This document shows positions 7,501 through 13,055 of a DNA stretch of 13,055 bases, in pieces (positions within the stretch are counted from its first letter, which is position 1; every line of letters starts with the position of its first letter). Made by a program: the position numbers and the translations under genes. A model generated the notes under the pieces. It was not told where the DNA came from, did not search any database, and was given only the letters and a program-made list of their open reading frames with translations. The stretch is from Clostridium sp. CAG:510 (GTDB taxonomy: Bacteria > Bacillota > Clostridia > Lachnospirales > Lachnospiraceae): the NCBI GenBank assembly GCA_000434615.1, contig FR880845.1, forward strand, positions 1-13,055. The letters run 5' to 3'.

Positions 7501-9109
7501 CACACCCGGTGTGAGCCTGATTTCCCCGCCCCCTCATCATGATATTTATTCCATTGAGGATTTGGCACAGCTTATTTACGACTTAAAGAATGCCAATAAA
7601 AATGCAAGAATTTCCGTAAAATTAGTTTCCGAAGCAGGTGTCGGCACGGTTGCGGCAGGTGTTGCCAAGGCAGGTGCGCAGGTTATCCTGATTTCCGGTT
7701 ATGACGGCGGTACCGGTGCGGCACCCCTAAGCTCCATCCACAATGCCGGCCTTCCCTGGGAGCTGGGTCTTGCGGAAGCACATCAGACCCTGATTTCCAA
7801 CGGCCTGCGTCACAGAGTCATCGTGGAAACCGACGGTAAGCTGATGAGCGGCAGGGACGTAGCCATTGCCGCCCTGCTTGGCGCAGAGGAATTCGGCTTT
7901 GCAACTGCACCCTTAGTTGTCATGGGCTGCGTCATGATGCGTGTATGTAACCTCGATACCTGCCCCATGGGCGTTGCCACCCAGGATCCCAAGCTTCGTG
8001 CCAGATTTACCGGCAAGCCCGAATATGTGGAGAACTTTATGCTCTTCATTGCCAGACAGCTCCGGGAATATATGGCAAAATTAGGTGTCCGCACCGTGGA
8101 AGAAATGGTGGGCAGAACCGATTTGTTAAAGACAAAAGAACATCTGACGGACAGAGAGGCAAAGTTAGACTTAAGCGCTATCTTAAAGCAGTCCGGCAAT
8201 GCCGCTTTCAATCCGGCGCAGGTGTATGATTTTGCCTTGAATAAAGTAAAGGATGAAACTGTACTTCTGAAACAGAAGAAGGTAAAGGAAGCTCTGGAAA
8301 ACGGCACTCCCGCCAGAGTTTCCATTGAACTGACCAATACCGACCGTACCTTCGGTACCCTGCTCGGTGCGGAAATGTGCCGCAGATATCCGGAAGGCAT
8401 GCCGGAAGATACCATTACCGTGGCATGTACCGGTGCCGGCGGACAGAGCTTCGGCGCCTTCATTCCGAAGGGACTTACGCTTGACCTCTGCGGCGACTCC
8501 AACGACTACTTCGGCAAGGGCTTATCCGGCGGTAAGCTGATTGTGTATGCGCCCAAGGATGCCGCTTATGAAACCGAGGAAAACGTCATCATCGGCAACG
8601 TGGCGCTTTACGGCGCTACCTCCGGCGAAGCGTATATTGCGGGCATGGCGGGCGAACGTTTCTGCGTCCGTAACTCCGGTGCCGTAGCGGTAGTCGAAGG
8701 TGTCGGTGAGCATGGCTGCGAATACATGACCGGAGGACGTGTGGTAGTGCTCGGCCCTACCGGCAAGAACTTTGCAGCCGGCATGAGTGGCGGTATTGCC
8801 TATGTACTTGATGACCAGAACTGCTTATACAAAAATCTGAACAAGGAAATGGTTCTCATGGAAAAGGTGGACAACAAGGCAGATGAAGAAGAGCTTCTGC
8901 ATATGATTGAAAACCACACCAAAGCAACCGGTTCTTTAAAGGGTGCGGAAATCTTAAAGCATTTTGAAGAATACCTGCCCAAGTTCAAGAAGATTATTCC
9001 TGGTGATTACAAGCGCATGCTCCACCTCTCCGCACAGTTTGAGGAACAGGGCATGGGCAAGGAAGAGGCACAGATTGAGGCCTTTTATGTAAGCGTAGGA
9101 AAGGCATAA
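4583..9109 (+). CDS. gltB: Glutamate synthase (GOGAT), large subunit
   Basis: This subunit releases ammonia from glutamine and uses it to aminate 2-oxoglutarate, giving glutamate with electrons supplied by GltD. The 1508 residues match the usual size (about 1500). After a 17-residue leader comes Cys18 (NCGIGAI), the Ntn glutaminase nucleophile; the amidotransferase domain runs to about 410, with 'HNGEINTIKGN'. A central domain follows (about 470-740). The FMN synthase domain spans about 790-1190, with 'GAKPGEGGHLPAGKV' and 'SGYDGGTGAAP'. Cys1116, Cys1122 and Cys1127 have the C-x5-C-x4-C spacing of the [3Fe-4S] cluster. The C-terminal GXGXG beta-helix domain is about 1270-1430. The start is fixed by AGGAGG (4569-4574) eight bases before ATG. 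It is divergent from glnA and followed after 14 bp by gltD. No frameshift or missing catalytic residue is seen. Confidence 0.98.
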   Translation: MENKEAGLYDSNFEHDNCGIGAIVNIHGKKSHMIVDDALKIVEHLEHRAGKDAEGETGDGVGILTQVPHHFFQKVCKEAGIAIGKEREYGVGMFFFPQNELKCGQAKKMFEIIVKKEGMEFLGWREVLTVPEVLGKKARSCMPAIYQGFIKRPAGIGSDLDFDRKLYVVRRVFEQSNDNTYVPSLSCRTIVYKGMFLVGQLRTFFKDLQDESYTTAIAMVHSRFSTNTNPSWERAHPNHFIVHNGEINTIKGNVDKMLAREETMHTDTFDPDDMSKVLPVIHKDGSDSAMLDATLEFLVMSGMPLPLAAMVLIPEPWSHNDTISKECRDFYQYYATMMEPWDGPASILYSDGDVMGAVLDRNGLRPSRYYVMDDGRLILSSEVGVLPLEESHILKKERLHPGKMLLIDTVKGKIFTDEEIKETYAHKEPYGEWLDSNLISLRELKIPNKMVPSYTPEERARLQKAFGYTYEEYHDGICSMALNGSEHIGAMGVDTPLAVLSKEYQPLFGYFKQMFAQVTNPPIDAVREKIVTSTTIYVGKNGNLLEEKPENCHVLKIENPILADLDLLKIENMNKPGFQVEKVSILFYKSTPFQRVLDHLFVEVDKAYRKGANVLILSDRGVDENHVALPSLLAVAAVHRHLVQTKKCTAMSLILESAEPREVHHFATLLGYGASAVNPYLAHATIGELIEEGLLNKDYYAAVADYDNAILQGIVKIASKMGISTIQSYQGSQIFEAIGISREVTEKYFTGTVSRIGGITLEDLAAQTDAQHSKAFDPLGLQTDYSLASVGRHKMRSGGEKHRYNPATIHMLQQSTREGDYGKFTEYTKMVDAEDTGYLRSLLDFNYPEEGIPLSEVESEESIVKRFKTGAMSYGSISEEAHTTLAIAMNHLHGKSNSGEGGESDERLATAGTDHDRSSAIKQVASGRFGVTERYLLSAKEIQIKMAQGAKPGEGGHLPAGKVYPWIAKTRHSTPGVSLISPPPHHDIYSIEDLAQLIYDLKNANKNARISVKLVSEAGVGTVAAGVAKAGAQVILISGYDGGTGAAPLSSIHNAGLPWELGLAEAHQTLISNGLRHRVIVETDGKLMSGRDVAIAALLGAEEFGFATAPLVVMGCVMMRVCNLDTCPMGVATQDPKLRARFTGKPEYVENFMLFIARQLREYMAKLGVRTVEEMVGRTDLLKTKEHLTDREAKLDLSAILKQSGNAAFNPAQVYDFALNKVKDETVLLKQKKVKEALENGTPARVSIELTNTDRTFGTLLGAEMCRRYPEGMPEDTITVACTGAGGQSFGAFIPKGLTLDLCGDSNDYFGKGLSGGKLIVYAPKDAAYETEENVIIGNVALYGATSGEAYIAGMAGERFCVRNSGAVAVVEGVGEHGCEYMTGGRVVVLGPTGKNFAAGMSGGIAYVLDDQNCLYKNLNKEMVLMEKVDNKADEEELLHMIENHTKATGSLKGAEILKHFEEYLPKFKKIIPGDYKRMLHLSAQFEEQGMGKEEAQIEAFYVSVGKA

Positions 9110-9123
9110 GGAGGGAAGGAACA

Positions 9124-10560
9124 ATGGAAAGCATCGAAGAAAGAATAAAGAATTTTGAGGAATTTCATGATGTGGCACCTGTGGAAGAGGCAAAAAAACA
9201 GGCAGACAGATGTATGGACTGCGGCGTTCCCTTCTGCCAGGCGGGTATGATGATTGCGGGCATGGCGTCCGGCTGTCCCCTGCACAATCTGATACCGGAA
9301 GTAAACCAGCTTGTCCACAGCGGCAGAATGGATCAGGCATACAAGAGACTGGCAAGCACCCACAGCTTCCCGGAATTTACCGGAAGGGTCTGCCCGGCGC
9401 TCTGCGAAGCAGCCTGCACCTGCGGCGTGCATGCGGCTCCCGTATCCACGAAAGCCAATGAAAGAACCCTGATTGAATATGCATATGCCAACGGTCTTGT
9501 GGAAGAAAAAGAACCGGGTGTGCGTACCGGCAAGACGGTAGCCATCGTAGGAAGCGGTCCTTCCGGATTGGCGGCTGCCCAGCTCTTAAACAGAAGAGGC
9601 CACAAGGTAACCGTTTTTGAAAGAAGCGACAGACCGGGCGGACTGCTCCGCTACGGCATTCCCAATATGAAGTTAGACAAAAAGGTCATTGACCGGAGAG
9701 TGGATTTACTTACTAAAGCCGGTGTGGAATTTTGCTGTAATGTAAACGTGGGCGTGGATGTGACGGCGGAGGAACTGACGCAGCAGTATGACAGCGTGAT
9801 TTTAGCCTGCGGTGCATCCCATCCCCGTGACATTTCCGTACCCGGCAGGGATGCGGAAGGCATTTACTTTGCTGTGGACTTCTTAGGCAAAGTAACGAAA
9901 ACCTTACTGGACAGCGATTTTTCCAAGGTGCCTTACGAGCTGGCAAAGGGAAAACAGGTTCTGGTTATCGGTGGCGGCGACACCGGCAACGACTGTGTGG
10001 GAACGGCAATCCGTCTGAAGGCGGCAGGCGTTACCCAGTTAGAGATGATGCCCCAGGCACCGCTTACCAGAGCGGAAAGCAACCCCTGGCCCGAATGGCC
10101 GAAGGTCTGCAAGACGGACTACGGTCAGGAAGAAGCCATTTTCGTATTCGGCAAGGACCCGAGAGTGTACCAGACCACGGTAACGGAATTTATCAAGGAC
10201 GAAAAGGGGCATGTGAAAGCAGCCAGAACAGTAGAACTTGCACCCACGAAGGATAAAAAGACGGGCAGAATGCTGATGAAGCCCATTGAGGGTACGGAAA
10301 AGGAAATCCCGGCAGATTTAGTGCTGATTGCCGCCGGTTTCTTAGGCAGTGAAGAATATGTGACCAAGGCTTTTCAGGTGGATGTGAACGAGAGGACCAA
10401 TGTGAAAACGGCACCCGGCTCCTATATGACCAGCCGGGACAAGATATTCTGTGCCGGTGATATGCACAGAGGACAGTCCTTAGTGGTATGGGCGATTGCG
10501 GAAGGCAGAGCCGTTGCCAGACAGGTGGATGAATACCTGATGGGTTACTCCAATCTGTAA
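9124..10560 (+). CDS. gltD: Glutamate synthase small subunit (FAD/NAD(P)H oxidoreductase)
   Basis: The beta subunit oxidises NAD(P)H on FAD and passes electrons through iron-sulfur clusters to the FMN of GltB. The N-terminal region carries cysteine groups Cys30/Cys33/Cys38 plus Cys51, and Cys90/Cys94/Cys98/Cys100, which hold the two [4Fe-4S] clusters. An FAD Rossmann motif GSGPSG (Gly143, Gly145, Gly148) follows, then a second nucleotide-binding motif GGGDTG (about 283-288) for NAD(P)H, and a late 'FCAGDMHRGQSLVVWAIAEGR' FAD segment. At 478 residues it is slightly shorter at the N terminus than the Bacillus protein, which has an extra GKPTGF-type start; this shorter form begins cleanly after AAGGAGGG (9108-9115), so the start is well supported. 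It is 14 bp after gltB and certainly in the same operon. A hairpin terminator follows at once. Confidence 0.97.
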   Translation: MESIEERIKNFEEFHDVAPVEEAKKQADRCMDCGVPFCQAGMMIAGMASGCPLHNLIPEVNQLVHSGRMDQAYKRLASTHSFPEFTGRVCPALCEAACTCGVHAAPVSTKANERTLIEYAYANGLVEEKEPGVRTGKTVAIVGSGPSGLAAAQLLNRRGHKVTVFERSDRPGGLLRYGIPNMKLDKKVIDRRVDLLTKAGVEFCCNVNVGVDVTAEELTQQYDSVILACGASHPRDISVPGRDAEGIYFAVDFLGKVTKTLLDSDFSKVPYELAKGKQVLVIGGGDTGNDCVGTAIRLKAAGVTQLEMMPQAPLTRAESNPWPEWPKVCKTDYGQEEAIFVFGKDPRVYQTTVTEFIKDEKGHVKAARTVELAPTKDKKTGRMLMKPIEGTEKEIPADLVLIAAGFLGSEEYVTKAFQVDVNERTNVKTAPGSYMTSRDKIFCAGDMHRGQSLVVWAIAEGRAVARQVDEYLMGYSNL

Positions 10561-10568
10561 AAAAAAGA

Positions 10569-10625
10569 GGGCATGTGAGAAAGGAAAACTCCCAAAATTT
10601 CGGGAACTTCCTTTCGCACATGCCC
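10569..10625. terminator. Strong bidirectional terminator between gltD and the lipoprotein gene
   Basis: GGGCATGTG (10569-10577) pairs perfectly with CACATGCCC (10617-10625); after one mismatch GAAAGGAA pairs with TTCCTTTC, and TCCC/GGGA caps the helix around AAAATTTC. The minus-strand transcript ends with CTCTTTTTT, a good U tract; the plus-strand exit is weaker (TTTATGTATGTTCTTTT). It serves both converging genes, beginning 8 bp after gltD. Confidence 0.85.
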
Positions 10626-10665
10626 TTTATGTATGTTCTTTTACAGCAGCATCTTTCAGCATAGC

Positions 10666-11136
10666 TTACTCCGCCTTTTCAAAGCTTAACATGGAAAAGG
10701 CTTTGGAAGCTGCTTCTTCGGAAGCCTGGCTGGCAAGCAGGACTCCGGTTTTGGCGCCGTCAATGTCCACAATAAAGTTGTGCTCCATGCCGGTTTCCCC
10801 GTCGTATTCATAATATAAATAAGTAATACCACCGGTGCTTTTATCCTCTAAAACCGTGGCATCCGGGTCGGCATCCACGACTTCCCGGTAGGAGTCGGTA
10901 TAGCCCTCTAAAAGGAAAATGCCGGTCAGAATATCGTTGCCGTCCTTGTCGGAAACGGTGAATTGTCCGTTTTCCTGGCTTAAATCATAGCCTTCTTTCA
11001 CATTTAAGGTCACTTCGATCTGTTCCCCCGTACTGACATTAAAAGTATAGGATTTGTTGGCGTAGGTGGAGCAGGCGCACAGGAAAAATACGGACATAAG
11101 AAGCAGAAGGGATAAGTACTTTCTTGTTTTTTTCAT
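10666..11136 (-). CDS. Small putative lipoprotein of unknown function
   Basis: The product is 156 residues from the ATG at 11136, chosen because AAAGGAG lies seven to eight bases upstream and because this start gives a proper signal peptide; a longer frame to 11268 crosses the promoter region and is rejected. Residues 1-21 are a lipoprotein signal: MKKTRK, a hydrophobic core, then L-C-A before Cys22, so export, lipidation and attachment to the outer face of the membrane are expected. The mature part (about 135 residues) is acidic and soluble, with beta-rich segments (for example 'YTFNVSTGEQIEVTLNV') and 'YLYYEYDGETGMEHNFIVDI'. I do not recognise a family and see no catalytic motif. It is transcribed divergently from the sortase gene and converges on gltD, so it is probably a single-gene unit. 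Confidence 0.85.
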   Translation of the reverse strand: MKKTRKYLSLLLLMSVFFLCACSTYANKSYTFNVSTGEQIEVTLNVKEGYDLSQENGQFTVSDKDGNDILTGIFLLEGYTDSYREVVDADPDATVLEDKSTGGITYLYYEYDGETGMEHNFIVDIDGAKTGVLLASQASEEAASKAFSMLSFEKAE

Positions 11137-11172
11137 GGAAATCTCCTTTTTACATTTTTTTATAATAATATC

Positions 11173-11201
11173 AGCATAACACGGGATGCCCCAAAATGCA
11201 A
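11173..11201 (-). promoter_or_regulatory. Possible promoter of the lipoprotein gene
   Basis: On the minus strand TTGCAT (11201-11196) and TATGCT (11178-11173) are 17 bases apart, and TG one base before the -10 makes it an extended -10 (TGTTATGCT). The -35 match is poor (3 of 6), so confidence rests on the -10 and on position 37 bp before the start codon. A T-rich TATTATTATA just downstream is an alternative -10. Confidence 0.4.
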
Positions 11202-11249
11202 AAGATTGCATGCAATATATGGAAGCAAAATTTTGTTGCAAAATATTGC
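11197..11249. repeat. Cluster of TTGCA/TGCAA palindromes between divergent promoters
   Basis: Within 53 bp there are the perfect palindromes ATTGCATGCAAT (11205-11216) and CAAAATTTTG (11226-11235), the near-palindrome GCAAAATATTGC (11238-11249), and GCAAAA three times (11198, 11225, 11238). They fill the space between the -35 of the lipoprotein gene and the -35 of the sortase gene, where a repressor or activator would act on both. No known operator consensus is recognised. Confidence 0.4.
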
Positions 11250-11261
11250 TTGTAAGTTTCA

Positions 11262-11290
11262 TTGACAAATGACAGGGAAGCCTTTAAAAT
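11262..11290 (+). promoter_or_regulatory. Sigma-A promoter of the sortase gene
   Basis: A perfect -35 TTGACA (11262-11267) is followed after exactly 17 bases by TAAAAT (11285-11290, 5 of 6). The predicted start near 11297 is downstream of the ATG at 11269, which rules that codon out and supports the ATG at 11317. Confidence 0.75.
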
Positions 11291-11316
11291 TAAGCATTAG
11301 CAAAGAGGGAACCGGT

Positions 11317-12234
11317 ATGAAAAAGAAGATAGGGATACATATCGCCATGGGGGTCTGCGCCGCAGTTTTCCTGTTTTCGGCAGGCAAAATTGTATGGACG
11401 CTGGCGGAACAATATAAAGAGGATAAGGCATTCTCGGATTTAGCCGCCAAGCTTTCCGAAGTCTCCGGATTTTCGGGGGAGGAAACAGACAGTTCGGACG
11501 TGCAGAATACTTCCGGCGCAGAGAACGGGAACGTTGGCAAGGATGGAGAAAGGGACGGAAGTGCAGCGGAGACAGCCACGGGGACTGCTTCGGCGCCCAA
11601 AGAAAAGGTGGCAGGAAAACCGAGAACGGTCATGGAAACGGATGCAGCCACCGGGATGCTGGTTCCGTATCTGCCCTTTTATGAGGAAAATCCGGATTTT
11701 TACGGCTGGATCTGCATAGACGGCACCAAAGTAAATTATCCGGTGATGTATACGCCCACGGATCCGGAATATTATCTGCGGAGAGCATTCGACGGTTCGG
11801 ATGCCCGGAGCGGTACGCCCTTTTTGGATGCTTCCTGCACGGAAGAGGGCAATCTGTATGTGGTATACGGGCACCGCATGAAGAACCGCACCATGTTCGG
11901 CACCCTGCCTTACTATGAAAAGAGGGACTACTGGGCAGAGCATCCGTACATTTATTTTGATACCTTATACGAGCAGGGAACCTATGAAATCGTGGCTGCT
12001 TTCTACAGCAAGATTTATGAGGAAGGCGAGGCGGGATTCCGTTATTACCAGTATAAAAGCTTAACGGATGAACAGACCTTTGCAGACTTTAAGGAAGGGG
12101 TTGAAAAATCGGCCCTGTATAAAACCGATGAAGAGCTTATGTTTGGGGATAAGGTCCTGCTGTTATCCACCTGCAGCTACCACACAAATGAGGGAAGATT
12201 TGTGGTGGTGGCGAAAAAACTGACGGAAGAGTAA
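11317..12234 (+). CDS. Class B sortase
   Basis: Sortases cleave a C-terminal sorting motif of surface proteins and join them to the cell wall or to pilin subunits. The protein is 305 residues from the ATG at 11317 (weak site AGAGGGA upstream; the earlier ATG lies in the promoter). Residues about 5-25 form one membrane anchor with the N terminus inside, followed by a charged S/E/G/A-rich linker to about 110. The catalytic domain has the class B opening 'NPDFYGWICIDGTKVNYPVM', His186 in YGHRMKN, Cys286 in LLSTCSY and Arg294 in EGRFVVVAK, a complete triad. The helix-rich insert between His and Cys also fits class B. No LPXTG-like substrate or iron-uptake gene is in view, so the partner is unknown. 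A gene for an FAD protein follows after 54 bp and may be co-transcribed. Confidence 0.93.
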   Translation: MKKKIGIHIAMGVCAAVFLFSAGKIVWTLAEQYKEDKAFSDLAAKLSEVSGFSGEETDSSDVQNTSGAENGNVGKDGERDGSAAETATGTASAPKEKVAGKPRTVMETDAATGMLVPYLPFYEENPDFYGWICIDGTKVNYPVMYTPTDPEYYLRRAFDGSDARSGTPFLDASCTEEGNLYVVYGHRMKNRTMFGTLPYYEKRDYWAEHPYIYFDTLYEQGTYEIVAAFYSKIYEEGEAGFRYYQYKSLTDEQTFADFKEGVEKSALYKTDEELMFGDKVLLLSTCSYHTNEGRFVVVAKKLTEE

Positions 12235-12251
12235 CAGACCTCCGAAACAAC

Positions 12252-12269
12252 CCGGGGTAAGGACCCTGG
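12252..12269. repeat. Small GC-rich hairpin in the sortase-oxidoreductase gap
   Basis: CCGGGGT (12252-12258) pairs with ACCCTGG (12263-12269) around AAGG, seven pairs including one G-U. No T run follows, so it is not a terminator for the upstream gene. It could be a processing site or a copy of a short dispersed element; neither can be shown from one copy. Confidence 0.35.
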
Positions 12270-12288
12270 CACTGTGTGAAAGGAAAAA

Positions 12289-13055
12289 ATGAAAAAGATT
12301 GTGATTATAGGAGCCGGACCGGCGGGTCTTACTGCCGGTGTGGAAATTTTGCGGAAAAATTCTCAGTATCAGGTCGTAATATTGGAAGAAAGCGGGTTCA
12401 TGGGCGGTATTTCCAAAACAGTAAATTGTGACGGAAACCGTATGGATATGGGCGGTCACCGCTTTTTCACCAAAAATAAAAGGGTTATGGACTGGTGGAA
12501 GGACATGTTGCCCGCCGATTTTCTGGTGCGGAAAAGGGTGTCCCACATCTATTATCGGAAGCATTTCTTTGACTATCCGGTCAAAATGAATTTCACAACG
12601 ATTAAAAATTTAGGTCCTGTGACCATGCTGCAGGCAGGCTTCAGCTACTTGAAATCCTGCGTCCGGAAACGGAAGGAAAATTCTCTGGAGGATTTTTATA
12701 TCAACCGTTTCGGGAAAAAACTGTACAGCATTTTTTTTGAAGGATATACGGAAAAACTGTGGGGACGGCATCCCTCGCAGATATCACCGGATTGGGGTGC
12801 CCAGCGGGTAAAGGGACTCTCGGTTTCGGCGGTGATAAAGGATATGCTCGGCAAGGTTCTCCACGGCAGAAAAAGAGATGTGGAAACCTCTCTTATTGAG
12901 ACTTTTTATTATCCGAAATACGGTCCCGGACAGATGTGGGAGGCGGCAGCGGAAACATTCAAATCGCTTGGCGGGGAGATTTGGTGCGGCTGCAAAGTAA
13001 CAGGACTCATACAGGCAGACGGCAGAATAAGAGTCAAGTCCATATTTGTGTGTAA
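12289..13055 (+). CDS. FAD-dependent oxidoreductase, N-terminal part (3' end outside window)
   Basis: An open frame starts at the ATG at 12289, with AAAGGA a few bases upstream, and runs without a stop through 255 whole codons to the window edge. The N terminus KKIVIIGAGPAGLTA is a dinucleotide-binding Rossmann motif (Gly8, Gly10, Gly13) with an acidic residue at the end of the second strand (Glu33) to bind the ribose of FAD. 'GGISKT' and 'GGHRFFTKN' follow, then 'FFDYPVKM' and 'GYTEKLWGRHPSQISPDWGAQR'. These resemble the flavin amine oxidase / protoporphyrinogen oxidase / UDP-galactopyranose mutase-like group, members of which often sit in surface polysaccharide loci (family knowledge). The exact reaction cannot be fixed without the C-terminal half. 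The gene follows the sortase gene by 54 bp in the same direction, so a shared transcript and a cell-envelope role are plausible inferences. Confidence 0.8.
   Translation, partial: MKKIVIIGAGPAGLTAGVEILRKNSQYQVVILEESGFMGGISKTVNCDGNRMDMGGHRFFTKNKRVMDWWKDMLPADFLVRKRVSHIYYRKHFFDYPVKMNFTTIKNLGPVTMLQAGFSYLKSCVRKRKENSLEDFYINRFGKKLYSIFFEGYTEKLWGRHPSQISPDWGAQRVKGLSVSAVIKDMLGKVLHGRKRDVETSLIETFYYPKYGPGQMWEAAAETFKSLGGEIWCGCKVTGLIQADGRIRVKSIFVC

Noticed and set aside
7810..8502. 230-codon open frame on the minus strand inside gltB
   Set aside because: It is antisense to the conserved FMN and Fe-S region of gltB, has serine-rich shadow composition and no recognisable domain.
11137..11268. Upstream extension of the lipoprotein reading frame to an ATG at 11268
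   Set aside because: The extra 44 residues would precede the signal peptide, have no ribosome site and cross the divergent promoter region; the ATG at 11136 has AAAGGAG and a proper lipoprotein signal.
11269..11316. Upstream start of the sortase gene at 11269
   Set aside because: This codon lies between the -35 and -10 boxes of the predicted promoter, so it would not be in the mRNA; the ATG at 11317 starts directly at the charged end of the membrane anchor.
1..13055. Mobile element, CRISPR array, tRNA or rRNA
   Set aside because: No transposase or integrase frame, no regularly spaced repeat and no tRNA-like cloverleaf or rRNA sequence was seen on either strand.

Overview
The window looks like a chromosomal segment of an anaerobic Gram-positive gut-type Firmicute, most probably a Lachnospiraceae-like Clostridium (inference). 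The reasons are a type III glutamine synthetase (GlnN), AGGAGG-type ribosome sites, sigma-A promoters with 17-bp spacers, a class B sortase and a lipoprotein with a Gram-positive style signal. I see no mobile element, rRNA, tRNA or CRISPR.

Layout. Bases 1-598 are the 3' end of a gene for a probable extracellular sugar-type solute-binding protein, closed by a terminator (630-673) shared with the convergent purF. Bases 740-4214 (minus strand) are a two-gene unit, glnA (type III) then purF, whose reading frames overlap by 8 bp. Bases 4215-4582 are a divergent control region. Bases 4583-10560 (plus strand) are gltB and gltD, the two subunits of glutamate synthase. A strong bidirectional hairpin (10569-10625) separates gltD from a convergent small lipoprotein gene of unknown function (10666-11136, minus). 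A palindrome-rich divergent promoter region follows, then a class B sortase gene (11317-12234) and the first 255 codons of an FAD-dependent oxidoreductase that runs off the window.

How the genes work together. GlnA makes glutamine from glutamate and ammonium. GltBD transfers the glutamine amide to 2-oxoglutarate to give glutamate. PurF spends glutamine at the committed step of purine synthesis. The core is therefore a divergent GS/GOGAT nitrogen-assimilation locus with a major glutamine consumer attached.

The most interesting signal is in the 368-bp region between glnA and gltB. Both divergent transcripts carry a terminator-like hairpin with a run of six U just before their gene. In both, the 5' arm of that terminator can instead fold into a small 5-bp hairpin with the identical hexaloop AAAGGC. 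The two small stems (AAGAC/GTCTT and AAAGC/GCTTT) differ by compensatory base changes. This is the architecture expected for paired transcription attenuators controlled by one RNA-binding antiterminator, and the loops fit the A1/G4 rule of ANTAR-type targets. Only one hairpin per leader is visible, whereas known ANTAR targets have two, so either the regulator is a variant or it is something else.
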